Source: an uncultured Veillonella sp.
GTDB lineage: Bacteria > Bacillota > Negativicutes > Veillonellales > Veillonellaceae
Reading direction: 5' to 3'
DNA length: 24,025 nucleotides
Assembly (NCBI RefSeq): GCF_937981445.1
Contig: NZ_CALJON010000002.1
Coordinates: 1 to 24,025 of the forward strand
Position numbers and translations under genes: made by a program. Below are positions 1-8,341 of this stretch, piece after piece (position 1 is the stretch's first letter; the number at the start of each line of letters is the position of its first letter). Below the pieces are notes generated by a model. It was not told the DNA's origin. It searched no databases and was given only the letters and a program-made list of their open reading frames with translations.

Positions 1-250
1 CTGGGCAGTCAACGTGTGCATAGTGACGGTTTTCAGTTTCATATTCAACATGTGCTGTGTTGATTGTGATACCACGTTCACGTTCTTCTGGTGCTTTGTC
101 GATCATGCTGTAGTCTTGGAAATCAGCTTTGCCTTGATCTGCAAGCACTTTAGTGATTGCTGCTGTAAGAGTAGTTTTACCATGGTCAACGTGACCAATT
201 GTACCAATGTTAACATGCGGTTTTGTACGTTCAAATTTTGCTTTTGCCAT
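1..250 (-). CDS. tuf: Elongation factor Tu, N-terminal part (runs off left edge)
   Basis: EF-Tu is the cytosolic GTPase that brings aminoacyl-tRNA to the ribosomal A site. The 83 visible residues start MAKAKFERTKPHVNIGTIGH and include the P-loop GHVDHGKT, the switch I segment ending RGITI, and the start of the DxxG motif (VDCP) at the window edge. The ATG at 248-250 has an AAGGAGGC ribosome-binding site at 262-269. A promoter in the preceding gap (295-324) shows it can be transcribed independently of the permease upstream. Only about a fifth of the usual ~395-residue protein is present. Identity is near certain. Confidence 0.97.
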   Translation of the reverse strand, partial: MAKAKFERTKPHVNIGTIGHVDHGKTTLTAAITKVLADQGKADFQDYSMIDKAPEERERGITINTAHVEYETENRHYAHVDCP

Positions 251-294
251 TTAAGTAAAGAGCCTCCTTCACAAAAATAAAAACCTATATATTT

Positions 295-324
295 ATTATA
301 ATACACCTTTTATGCAATAATCAA
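295..324 (-). promoter_or_regulatory. Sigma-A type promoter for tuf
   Basis: Reading the minus strand, TTGATT (319-324) and a perfect TATAAT (295-300) are separated by 18 bases and lie about 45 bases upstream of the tuf start codon. It sits in the 85-base gap between the permease and tuf, so tuf has its own promoter. Confidence 0.7.
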
Positions 325-335
325 CAATACCCTAA

Positions 336-1711
336 TTATCCTTCTACTTCACCTTCATCGCTACTACTGCGCATAGTTTGAAGTTTGTAGAAACACCAAA
401 GCATGCCAAACCAAGCCGGCGTAAAGAAAAGAGCTACGCGCGTTTCCGCGTTAAAGGCCAAGGTAATAAGTACAAAGGCATAAAATCCTAAAATCAAATA
501 ATTAACCAAAGGATATAAAGGCATCTTAAAACTATGTTTTGCTGCTTCTGCAGGCTTTTGTCGACGATATTTCATATGACAAATCGTTATAATCGCCCAA
601 ATAAAAATAAAGCAGAACGTAGATACACTTGTAATCAATACGAACACGCTTTCAGGCATGACATATTGCATAATAACAGCTACAAAAATAACTAACGCAG
701 AAAATACTACGGCATTCATAGGCACTTTATTGGAGCGTAAACGGAACATACGGCGTGGCGCATTCCCTTCGCGCGCCAAAGTATATACCATGCGGCTCGT
801 ACTAAAGATACCACTATTACAGGCAGAAGCCGCAGAAGTTAATACAATAAAGTTAACAATGGCTGCCGCTGCCACGATGCCTGCAGCAGTAAAAATTTGC
901 ACGAAAGGACTGGAATCTGGACTCACCGATGTCCAAGGATAAATACTCATAATAATGGCTAAAGCGCCTACATAAAAAATAATAATACGCACAGGAATAT
1001 TATTAATAGCTTGAGGAATGACCTTTTCTGGATTTTCTGTTTCGCCAGCCGTTAAACCTACTAACTCAATCCCCGTAAAGGCAAACACAACCATCTGAAA
1101 AGATAGTATAAAGCCAGACGCACCATTAGGAAACCAACCGCCGTGATTCCACAAATTAGCAAATGTCATAGGACCTACATCGGTCATATAACCGCTAACT
1201 ATTAGATACGCACCGCCCCCAATGAGGCCTAAAATAGCTAATACTTTTATAAGAGCAAACCAAATTCCAATTCCCCAAATACTTTAACAGCCATGAGATT
1301 CATGGCAAATAATACGAGTAAGATAACCAGACTAGGAATCCACCGCTCCACCCCTGGCAACCAGTATTGAATGTACAAGCCCGCCGCGGTCACATCCGCC
1401 ATGGCCAGTGAAATCCAACAAAACCAATAGGTCCAACCCGTAATAAAGGCGGCTCCAGGTCCCATATATTCGTGAACAAAATCAACAAAGGAATGATACT
1501 CTGTATTTGACAATAACAACTCACCTAAGGCCCGCATCATAAAGAATGATATAAGCCCCGTTATTACATACGCTAACAGTATAGAAGGACCTGCTAAATG
1601 AATAGATCGCCCTGATCCCAAAAACAGCCCCGTCCCAATGGCTCCCCCAATAGCCAACAATTGTACATGTCGATTTTTTAGCCCCCTCGCTAATTCGCCC
1701 TTTTCAGACAC
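336..1711 (-). pseudogene. cycA: CycA-type amino acid permease (APC superfamily), broken by a one-base frameshift
   Basis: This is a member of the AAT family of the APC superfamily, proton-coupled amino acid importers of the inner membrane with about 12 helices. It most resembles CycA, the D-serine/D-alanine/glycine transporter: AIGGAIGTGLFLGSG and MRALGELLLSN near the N-terminus, GWTYWFCW, FAFTGIELVGLTAGETENP, and FIVLTSAASACNSGIFSTSR. The reading frame breaks near 1262-1264, where residues read ELEF then GLLL and stop. Adding one T on the coding strand restores ELEFWFALIKVLAILG and gives one frame of 459 codons including stop, the normal family length. The start is GTG (1709-1711) after GAGGAGGA at 1719-1726; no better ATG is in frame. 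Substrate preference is inferred from similarity. Because nothing else is damaged, the lesion may be a sequencing error. Confidence 0.85.
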
Positions 1712-1735
1712 ACAAATGTCCTCCTCTCAATTTTA

Positions 1736-1775
1736 CTAAAAAAAATAACCCACGTTCCGTAGAACATGAGTAGGT
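1736..1775 (-). terminator. Possible intrinsic terminator after the tRNA operon
   Basis: On the minus strand ATGTTC-TACG-GAACGT forms a short hairpin, extended imperfectly by AACC/GGTT, and is followed by TTATTTTTTTTA. It lies between the last tRNA and the permease start, so it would end the tRNA transcript. The stem is short. Confidence 0.5.
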
Positions 1776-1789
1776 TTCCTTGGGAAATA

Positions 1790-1866
1790 TGGTGGCGGCA
1801 CACGGATTTGAACCGCGGACACACCGGGTATGAACCGATTGCTCTAGCCAACTGAGCTATGCCGCC
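1790..1866 (-). tRNA. tRNA-Met(CAT), elongator type
   Basis: A 77-nt cloverleaf with a 7-bp acceptor GGCGGCA/TGCCGCC, discriminator A and encoded CCA. The anticodon loop TTCATAC gives CAT. The fully paired first position and GGCGGC acceptor fit elongator Met rather than initiator or lysidine-modified Ile. Last gene of the operon. Confidence 0.9.
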
Positions 1867-1875
1867 ATGTGTATA

Positions 1876-1951
1876 TGGAGCTAGTGACCGGGATTGAACC
1901 GGTGACCTTATCCTTACCAAGGATACGCTCTGCCGACTGAGCTACACCAGC
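1876..1951 (-). tRNA. tRNA-Thr(GGT)
   Basis: A 76-nt cloverleaf with acceptor GCTGGTG/CACTAGC, anticodon stem TATCC/GGATA and loop TTGGTAA (anticodon GGT). CCA is encoded. It lies 9 nt from the neighbouring tRNA-Met gene. Confidence 0.93.
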
Positions 1952-1966
1952 ATACGTATAAAAAAA

Positions 1967-2042
<76 letters not shown>

Positions 2043-2047
2043 ATATA

Positions 2048-2132
<85 letters not shown>

Positions 2133-2142
2133 ACGAAAAAAA

Positions 2143-2218
2143 TGGAGCTGGCGATAGGAATTGAACCCACAACCTGCTGATTACAAGTCAGCTGCTCTAC
2201 CGATTGAGCTACGCCAGC
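2143..2218 (-). tRNA. tRNA-Thr(TGT)
   Basis: A 76-nt cloverleaf with acceptor GCTGGCG/CGCCAGC, anticodon stem CTGA/TCAG and loop CTTGTAA (anticodon TGT). CCA is encoded. It is the first gene of the operon, just downstream of the promoter at 2236-2264. Confidence 0.94.
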
Positions 2219-2235
2219 ATACCACAACAAGGAAT

Positions 2236-2264
2236 ATTATACACATTCCTCAACAACTTGTCAA
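2236..2264 (-). promoter_or_regulatory. Consensus sigma-A promoter of the five-tRNA operon
   Basis: On the minus strand a perfect TTGACA (2259-2264), exactly 17 bases, and a perfect TATAAT (2236-2241). The -10 box is about 17 bases upstream of the first tRNA, as expected for a stable-RNA operon. Confidence 0.9.
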
Positions 2265-2443
2265 CAGTTTTTTAGCTCAGTTTTAACAAGTTGTTTTCTA
2301 ACACGTTTAACGCGCTAATGCTTTATTATAATAGCATAGACATATTATTTGTGCAAGTGTTTTTTTACAATTTTTTTATCAAATTTTAACAAATCTTCCA
2401 AACTCCTTATTTTACGGTACAAATGACCAGTTAAATACAAAAG

Positions 2444-2489
2444 AAACTGCCTTTGAAGGAAGTCTACAGGCTCCACTCAAAGGCAGTTT
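2444..2489 (-). terminator. Hairpin, probable terminator of uppP
   Basis: A perfect 13-bp inverted repeat, AAACTGCCTTTGA (2444-2456) with TCAAAGGCAGTTT (2477-2489), and a 20-nt loop. On the minus strand it lies about 100 bases past the uppP stop and is followed by TCTTTTGTATTT. The rest of 2265-2586 is AT-rich with no gene that I can see. Confidence 0.6.
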
Positions 2490-2586
2490 ATTAATCTGAC
2501 TAAGGCAATGTATCAATCTAAAACAGAAAGTTTCTAGTCAAAATATTGTTATATATTTATTTAAAGCCAAAATTTAAAGCTCAAAT

Positions 2587-3390
2587 TTAAAACACAAAGA
2601 AATACATAAGTGCCACGAAGGCTACTACAAATCGATAATACGCAAAGCCTGCTAAAGAGGATTTATTTAAGAATTTCAAGAACCATACAATGGACATATA
2701 CGCCACTACGAAGGCTGTAACAAAACCAATGGCGAACATAATAAAGTCTGACATTTGAAGTTGGTCAATGATCTTAAGCAAATCATAAATACAAGCAATA
2801 AGCATAATAGGCACGGCCATAATAAAGGAGAAGTCAGCAGCTGCTTTACGACTTACCCCCATGTATAAGCCCCCTGCAATGGTTGAGCCAGAGCGAGAGA
2901 ACCCAGGCCATAAGGATAGTACCTGGAATAAACCGATTTGCAAGCACTGTTGCATAGATAATTGGTCTACATGATGCACCTTAATTGGTCTATGTCGTTT
3001 TTCAGCCCATAACATAAAGAGCCCACCTACCACTAAGCCAATAATTACGGTTCCGGCGGAGAACAAGAAGTTTTTAATAAAGGAATGCCCAATAAAACCT
3101 ACTACCATAGCAGGCAACATGCCAAAGAAAATATGGGCCAAAGATAAGCGATCCTGACGCACCCAATTTTCTCGACGAAGCATAAACATAAACTTCTCAC
3201 GATAATAAATAAACACGGAGAGAATAGCGCCTAGCTGAATGAACACTTCAAACACACTAGCACGTTCTCCAATAAAGCCCATAGCATCCCCAGCAATAAT
3301 CATATGGCCAGTACTCGATACAGGCAAGAATTCTGTAGCACCTTCTAAAATACCAAGCACCAAGGCTATAATATTTTGGTCAAGATTCAT
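2587..3390 (-). CDS. uppP: Undecaprenyl-diphosphatase (UppP/BacA)
   Basis: An integral membrane enzyme that removes a phosphate from undecaprenyl diphosphate, recycling the lipid carrier for peptidoglycan and other envelope polymers; high expression is linked to bacitracin resistance in this family. The 267-residue length is typical. Both signatures are present: EGATEFLPVSSTGH at residues 16-29 (Glu16, Glu20, Ser26, His29) and PGFSRSG at 162-168 with the essential Arg166. Several hydrophobic helices fill the rest. The ATG start follows AGGTG. It appears to be a single-gene unit, with a promoter at 3522-3550, a roughly 125-nt leader and a hairpin downstream. Confidence 0.96.
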   Translation of the reverse strand: MNLDQNIIALVLGILEGATEFLPVSSTGHMIIAGDAMGFIGERASVFEVFIQLGAILSVFIYYREKFMFMLRRENWVRQDRLSLAHIFFGMLPAMVVGFIGHSFIKNFLFSAGTVIIGLVVGGLFMLWAEKRHRPIKVHHVDQLSMQQCLQIGLFQVLSLWPGFSRSGSTIAGGLYMGVSRKAAADFSFIMAVPIMLIACIYDLLKIIDQLQMSDFIMFAIGFVTAFVVAYMSIVWFLKFLNKSSLAGFAYYRFVVAFVALMYFFVF

Positions 3391-3451
3391 GATGTCACCT
3401 CTACAACCTAATCACTCTTTTAGATGTTTAACATATTGTCAATCAAATCCA

Positions 3452-3495
3452 CCACATAGGACCATGGTCCCCTTACATCAGTAAAAGATATGTGG
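3452..3495 (-). promoter_or_regulatory. Structured leader of uppP (palindrome inside an outer stem)
   Basis: Within the predicted 5' leader of uppP, CCACATA (3452-3458) can pair with TATGTGG (3489-3495). Directly inside lies a perfect 12-bp palindrome GGACCATGGTCC (3459-3470). I recognise no known riboswitch here. It could be a protein-binding operator or an RNA hairpin. Confidence 0.35.
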
Positions 3496-3521
3496 TACTG
3501 TTGCTAAAATATAACTCATTC

Positions 3522-3550
3522 ATTATAGACCGTTTATTTATTTTTCTCAA
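3522..3550 (-). promoter_or_regulatory. Sigma-A type promoter for uppP
   Basis: On the minus strand TTGAGA (3545-3550), 17 bases, and a perfect TATAAT (3522-3527). It predicts a transcript start near 3515 and a leader of about 125 nt before the uppP ATG. Confidence 0.7.
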
Positions 3551-3600
3551 TCAATTTTTTATTGTATGCCATTATATTTTACTTAAAAATAGCTAAAGTT

Positions 3601-4794
3601 TTACAAATTTGGATTTTTTCCTTCTTTAAATGTAAAAATAGTAATCTCCCGCGGACAATTATAACGCACTGGGAACCAATGACCAGTACCATTACTTACA
3701 TAGCCATATTTCCACGTATGACGATACATCCCCTTCCAATATGGTGTCCCCACTGGTACTAAGGACGTATCACTTACTACGATTTGCCCCCCATGAGTAT
3801 GACCTGATAAAGTTACGGGGATATCATGTTCAAAAGCATTTTCAATAAAATCAGGATGATGGGCTAATAAAATTACAAAGGCCTCCTGCGGTACAGCGCT
3901 CAATGCGTCTTTTAAGTATGCTTCACGCTGTTCCTTACTGCGCTCAAAAGCATAATCCACACCAGCTAAATACACTGGCCAAGGACCACCACTAAGGCGC
4001 ATGGAGGAATTGCGATGTACACGCATAGAAATATTGCCAAAGGCTTCCAAAATAAGATTGAGATTTTTAAAATATTCATGATTACCTAAAATATAATCGA
4101 TGCCATCAGGGATTTTAGGGAATGTCTCTTCTAAACGCGTACACAAAGGCTGAATCCAATCTACCTCATCAATTAAATCTCCCGTAATAACTAGTCGATT
4201 GGGCGCTTCATTAAGAACAGTATTTATAATCTTGTCAAAATCATTCAAATCAATAAATGGTCCAATGTGGACGTCGGTAATTTGAGCTATTTTGTAATTT
4301 TTTAAATACTCAGGCAAGGTGTCAAACCACAAATCAATATGATTAACAGCTACATCCCTAGCCCCTTCATAGGCCCTCACAACACCGCCACCAGCTGTCA
4401 CAGCGGGAACCGCCCACAAGGCTGAGCGTAAAAATCTGCGGCGACTGGCCTGTTCTTCTTCACTCGCTTCATTAGCCACCCGATTAGCCGCCCATACCAC
4501 AAGACCTAGGACAATCATAAGGGCCAAGCAAATACCTAAACCAAACATTAAACCATAGGTGCCAATAGCCCAATTTTTCCAAAAGGAATATAAAGAGGTC
4601 TCAAATAAATTCACCTGCCCCATGGAATAATAGGCCGTCCCTCCCATAGCTACTAGCTGAAGGACTACTAAGCCCCACATCCAACGCTTCCACTTCTTTG
4701 TACCAGTAACTTTTACTATTAAATAGGAGTTTAAAAATACTATAGTACAAATAATGAAGGTTGTAATAGTCAAAAATATCATTCTATCACTCAT
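3601..4794 (-). CDS. Membrane-anchored metallophosphoesterase with internal twin-arginine motif
   Basis: A 397-residue calcineurin-like (YaeI/YkuE-type) phosphoesterase. Residues 1-105 hold about four hydrophobic segments. SRRRFLR follows at 117-123, then an Ala/Val/Gly-rich stretch to about 140, which together look like a Tat signal placed inside the protein. The catalytic domain follows with all metal-binding motifs: DVH (174-176), GDLID (205-209), GNHE (237-240), AHHPD (311-315) and GHTHGGQ (331-337). The domain would therefore face outwards if the Tat-like segment is used. ATG start after AAGGAACA. It lies 76 bases downstream of mutY on the same strand. Family members act on lipids or cell-wall phosphoesters, but the substrate here is unknown. 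Confidence 0.88.
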   Translation of the reverse strand: MSDRMIFLTITTFIICTIVFLNSYLIVKVTGTKKWKRWMWGLVVLQLVAMGGTAYYSMGQVNLFETSLYSFWKNWAIGTYGLMFGLGICLALMIVLGLVVWAANRVANEASEEEQASRRRFLRSALWAVPAVTAGGGVVRAYEGARDVAVNHIDLWFDTLPEYLKNYKIAQITDVHIGPFIDLNDFDKIINTVLNEAPNRLVITGDLIDEVDWIQPLCTRLEETFPKIPDGIDYILGNHEYFKNLNLILEAFGNISMRVHRNSSMRLSGGPWPVYLAGVDYAFERSKEQREAYLKDALSAVPQEAFVILLAHHPDFIENAFEHDIPVTLSGHTHGGQIVVSDTSLVPVGTPYWKGMYRHTWKYGYVSNGTGHWFPVRYNCPREITIFTFKEGKNPNL

Positions 4795-4870
4795 ATTGTT
4801 CCTTCATTCTCTCCTTTATTTTCACAACTTTTCGCAATATTTTTTCACATTTTCTCACAAATTATTACAA

Positions 4871-6004
4871 TTATGCTTCACAATATACAGTCAATTTACC
4901 ATGTGGCCCTGCCCAAGGGAGTTCTGTAAAATCCTCGGTCCTTACCCAGCGCCACGAACTAGTTTCATCTTGATCTATTGCTACTGGTACATCAGCTGTA
5001 GCCCACTCGCTAGAATCAACAGCATAGGCTTCTAACTCCCAACAACGGTGGGAAAAGACATGCCGCAAACGCGCCACCGGCTCGTCTTTGACGATACCGG
5101 TCATACCAAGTTCACATAGCCATTTACGCAAAGGTTCTGGCCCTAGGGGTGCTATGGCCACTTTTTTGTCCAAAAATTCCTGTCGGTTAATTTCCACACT
5201 AGGAAATTCCCACATAGATTGCAATAAACCAGTAGACGGCCGGCGATGCAATAAGTATTCACCGCGACCGTTTCGAATCAAGCCGGTGACCACGGAAATA
5301 ATAGGGACTTTTTTATTTACAATACGCGTTGGAAGTTCCCCTTCTACACCTGCCTTATGGGCTTCGCACCAGGAAATAAGAGGGCATTCCTGACAGCGCG
5401 GATTTTTAGGAATACAAATTCGCGAACCAAAATCCATTAACGCCTGATTAAAATCGCCCGGTCTATGTGCTGGTAATGTTGCTTCTACTAAGGCTGTAAT
5501 CTTCTTCTTGCCTGCACTGCGCATAATGTCCTCATGGACTTTATAAATTCGCGCATACACGCGCAATACATTACCATCAATGGCGGGCTCTTTCATATTA
5601 TATACAATGGATAAAACAGCCCCCGCTGTATAAGCGCCAATGCCCTTTATAGATTCTAAATCTTTACGATTCTTTGGAATCTCTCCACCATATTTACTCA
5701 TTACTTCTTGAACGCCTAAACGCAAGTTTCGAGCCCGCGAATAATAGCCTAAGCCTTGCCACGCTTTTACCACTTCATCTTCCGAAGCTGCAGCTAAGGC
5801 TTCTTTAGTAGGAAATAGACGCATCCAATTTTCATAATACGGCTTCATCGCCTCAATGCGGGTTTGCTGTGACATAATTTCAGAAACCCATACTTTATAA
5901 GGGTCTTTCATTTCGCGCCACGGCAAATCGCGCTTATTAATATCATACCAAGCTAGTAATTCATCCGTCCATTCAGACGCTAGTTTTACATCTTTATGTA
6001 TCAA
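4871..6004 (-). CDS. mutY: Adenine DNA glycosylase MutY
   Basis: Removes adenine mispaired with 8-oxoguanine, starting base excision repair. The 377-residue protein has the endonuclease III fold with catalytic Glu42 in SEIMSQQT, the helix-hairpin-helix LESIKGIGAYTAGA (116-129), catalytic Asp143 in IDGNVLRVYARI, and a 4Fe-4S loop with Cys197, Cys204, Cys207 and Cys213 (C-x6-C-x2-C-x5-C). From about residue 230 a Nudix-like C-terminal domain (LLHRRPSTGLLQSMWEFP) provides 8-oxoG recognition. The start is TTG (6002-6004) after GAGG; no in-frame ATG fits better. An MTH1-like Nudix gene lies 85 bases upstream on the same strand, so the two oxidised-guanine defences may be co-expressed. Confidence 0.96.
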   Translation of the reverse strand: MIHKDVKLASEWTDELLAWYDINKRDLPWREMKDPYKVWVSEIMSQQTRIEAMKPYYENWMRLFPTKEALAAASEDEVVKAWQGLGYYSRARNLRLGVQEVMSKYGGEIPKNRKDLESIKGIGAYTAGAVLSIVYNMKEPAIDGNVLRVYARIYKVHEDIMRSAGKKKITALVEATLPAHRPGDFNQALMDFGSRICIPKNPRCQECPLISWCEAHKAGVEGELPTRIVNKKVPIISVVTGLIRNGRGEYLLHRRPSTGLLQSMWEFPSVEINRQEFLDKKVAIAPLGPEPLRKWLCELGMTGIVKDEPVARLRHVFSHRCWELEAYAVDSSEWATADVPVAIDQDETSSWRWVRTEDFTELPWAGPHGKLTVYCEA

Positions 6005-6089
6005 ATTTATGCCTCATTGTACTTATTCTATATCAAAATTAAATATCCACGTATGTAGCTGGAGATGGATTACAAAATCGTTTATGCAA

Positions 6090-6614
6090 TTAAGTCTCGC
6101 GCAAATAGGCTTGAAGTTGACTTGGCTCTTCATATTCTTTTAAAGTAGCTATACGCTTAAAGTCAGAATATAATACTTCATCATTATCCTCATCAAAAAT
6201 CAAAAGCACATGACCTAGCTGACCCAAAAGAACCTGCGGAATCCACATATCATCGCCCTTCCACATGTGCTCATAAGGAATATCCTTAAAATCAAACCAC
6301 TGCGGCTCCATCTCTTCACTCTCTAAGGGAACCCCTTCATAGTGTCTTACTATATAAGTGTAATTTAAGTGATTTAGTTCTTCTTCATAAGGGAATTGGA
6401 AATTCATAAGTGCCACCGGCTCGAGATCTTCAGGCTTTACAAGTAAAGATACTTCCTCAAAAATCTCGCGCACAGCGCATTCTCTAAAGGTTTCACCATC
6501 TTGTTTTTTGCCGCCAAAGCCATTGTATTTACCTTCGCCAAAGCCTCGTTTTTTTCGGCCCAACAAGATTTGATTTTTATCATTTATTATTAAACATAAT
6601 GTAGTCGGTCTCAT
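6090..6614 (-). CDS. MTH1-like Nudix hydrolase (8-oxo-dGTP diphosphatase type)
   Basis: A 174-residue cytosolic Nudix enzyme resembling human MTH1 more than E. coli MutT. It has KYNGFGGKKQDGET around the Nudix box and, later, QWFDFKDIPYEHMWKGDDMW, matching the purine-recognition segment of MTH1 (WF...IP..MW..DD). The Nudix box Gly35-x5-Glu41-x7-Arg49-Glu50-x2-Glu53-Glu54 is intact, except that the usual glycine after the EEx is Ser56. Likely activity is hydrolysis of 8-oxo-dGTP or other damaged purine triphosphates to monophosphates. ATG start after GGAGGAG. Divergent from the plus-strand DUF4931 gene, and directly upstream of mutY. Confidence 0.88.
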   Translation of the reverse strand: MRPTTLCLIINDKNQILLGRKKRGFGEGKYNGFGGKKQDGETFRECAVREIFEEVSLLVKPEDLEPVALMNFQFPYEEELNHLNYTYIVRHYEGVPLESEEMEPQWFDFKDIPYEHMWKGDDMWIPQVLLGQLGHVLLIFDEDNDEVLYSDFKRIATLKEYEEPSQLQAYLRET

Positions 6615-6720
6615 GTCTCCTCCATATACTTATAGATTCACCCTATTATTATATCAAAAAAATGCAATCTATACTGCAAAATCCCATAACCTGTGTTAGT
6701 ATAAAGAGGTGAGGTGTCAT

Positions 6721-7488
6721 ATGAACGATCCATTAATATTCAATATTGCAATGGGGCATACAAAACCGGAAAACATTCGTCACACCCATGTGGCATGCCC
6801 ATTTTGTGATGTCCATAATTTAAAAAATATTCTCGCCAAAGATGGCCATATTATTTGGCTTATGAATAAATACCCGGTACTAGAAAATACTTGGCCTACA
6901 GTAATCATTGAAAACGATGATTGTTTTAGCGAATTTTCTACCTATCCAGCTCTTATGGCAGAGCATGTATTAGATTTCTCTTTAGAAAAGTGGAAAGAAA
7001 CTATGGAGCGCCCTGAATTTGAATCGGTGCTCTATTTTAAAAACTACGGTCCTATGTCAGGGGGCTCTATTCGCCATCCACATAGCCAAATTATTGGACT
7101 CTATGATTATGACTATCGTCAAGATATTAAGCCTATTCATTTTGAAGGGTCTTTAATAAAATCAGAGTCTCATTTGACCTTAACGCTTTCTAACCACCCC
7201 ATCATTGGATTCTTTGAATTCAATTTCCAATTTGATGAAAAAACTGATATTAAATTACTATCACGCCGCCTACAACAGGTGGTTCGTTATTTATTAACTG
7301 ATTTTTCTAGTTATACTACATCTTATAATCTGTTCTTCTACAATTTACAAAGTGGCATTTATTATGCTAAAATAGTGCCTCGCTATGTAACCTCCCCCTT
7401 ATATGTGGGCTACAAAGTAAGCCAAGTAAGCAATGAGGAGCGGATTGAACAAATTAAAGCGGAGCTGCTTTCTAAGTTTTTAGTGTGA
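6721..7488 (+). CDS. DUF4931 protein, GalT/HIT-like
   Basis: A 255-residue cytosolic protein related to galactose-1-phosphate uridylyltransferase within the HIT superfamily. CPFC at residues 26-29 looks like a zinc-site pair. GGSIRHPHSQII (114-125) matches the GalT active-site segment, where the second His of HPHxQ carries the nucleotide. This suggests a nucleotidyl transfer or hydrolysis reaction, but the substrate is unknown and GalT itself is longer (~350 residues). The start is ATG 6721, preceded by AGAGGTGAGGTG; a GTG at 6709 lies inside that ribosome-binding site and is rejected. First gene of a plus-strand group with a metallophosphoesterase and a small protein. Confidence 0.8.
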   Translation: MNDPLIFNIAMGHTKPENIRHTHVACPFCDVHNLKNILAKDGHIIWLMNKYPVLENTWPTVIIENDDCFSEFSTYPALMAEHVLDFSLEKWKETMERPEFESVLYFKNYGPMSGGSIRHPHSQIIGLYDYDYRQDIKPIHFEGSLIKSESHLTLTLSNHPIIGFFEFNFQFDEKTDIKLLSRRLQQVVRYLLTDFSSYTTSYNLFFYNLQSGIYYAKIVPRYVTSPLYVGYKVSQVSNEERIEQIKAELLSKFLV

Positions 7489-7590
7489 TTCACCTTATTA
7501 TTCACTATTTACTGTATTATTCTCTGCTTACTGTTTACTTTATTATTTACTGTTTTATATATTTAAAATATATGTATTAAGGAGGTCCCC

Positions 7591-8313
7591 TTGAAAATTT
7601 TCGCCATTGGAGATCTTCATTTCTCTGGTACACCACCAACTAAACCGATGGAAATCTTTGGCCCCCATTGGGAGCATCATCGTCAAAAGCTCTGCGCCGC
7701 TTGGCAAGAGCAAGTCAGCGATGATGATATTGTATTTGTTGTAGGTGATACATCTTGGGCCATGCGTTTAGATAAAGCCTTGGAAGATTTGACTACCATT
7801 GCGGAGCTACCAGGGTCCACCTATTTAATCCGGGGCAATCACGACTATTGGTGGAGCAGCCTCAACAAAATGAACAAGGCAACACAAGGAAGCCTTACTT
7901 TTTTACAAGGCCATGGACAAGCTATTAATCATATCGCCTTTGGTGGTACGCGAGGCTATATATGCCCCAACGATACATCATTTAATGCAGATACTGACGA
8001 ATCAATTTACAAGCGTGAATTACTTCGCACAGAAGCAGCGCTTCAAGAAATGGACCAAGCCCTAGCTAGTAATGGCTATAAAGAGAGTGATGAGGCCATA
8101 CGCATTTTGTTATTGCACTATCCGCCTTTTAATGATAAAAATGAGCCTAGCGGTTTTACTGAATTGTTGGCAAAATATAAAGTAGATCACTGCATATTTG
8201 GTCATTTACATGACAAATCGTCCTTTCAGCGCATTCCCAACTATTTTGAAAATACAGCACTTCATTTAGTGTCTGCAGATTTTATGAATTTCACCATAAA
8301 GCAAATACTATAA
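7591..8313 (+). CDS. Cytosolic metallophosphoesterase (COG1768-like)
   Basis: A 240-residue predicted phosphohydrolase of the calcineurin-like superfamily with no signal peptide or membrane segment. Metal ligands are visible as DLH (8-10), GD (52-53) in VVGDTSW, GNHDYWW (82-88), His176 in LLLHYPPF, and GHLH (204-207). Start is TTG at 7591 with AAGGAGG eight bases upstream. It follows the DUF4931 gene by 102 bases and precedes the small 8342 gene by 28, suggesting an operon. Likely substrates are small phosphoesters or nucleotides, but nothing in the sequence decides this. Confidence 0.88.
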   Translation: MKIFAIGDLHFSGTPPTKPMEIFGPHWEHHRQKLCAAWQEQVSDDDIVFVVGDTSWAMRLDKALEDLTTIAELPGSTYLIRGNHDYWWSSLNKMNKATQGSLTFLQGHGQAINHIAFGGTRGYICPNDTSFNADTDESIYKRELLRTEAALQEMDQALASNGYKESDEAIRILLLHYPPFNDKNEPSGFTELLAKYKVDHCIFGHLHDKSSFQRIPNYFENTALHLVSADFMNFTIKQIL

Positions 8314-8341
8314 TTTTATTCAAATACTAAAAGGAGAATCC

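Noticed and set aside
1255..1270. Programmed ribosomal frameshift in the permease
   Set aside because: No slippery heptamer or downstream structure, and permeases of this family are not known to use frameshifting.
2444..2489. Transposon terminal inverted repeat
   Set aside because: The 13-bp inverted repeat encloses only 20 bases and fits a terminator; no transposase or target duplication is present.
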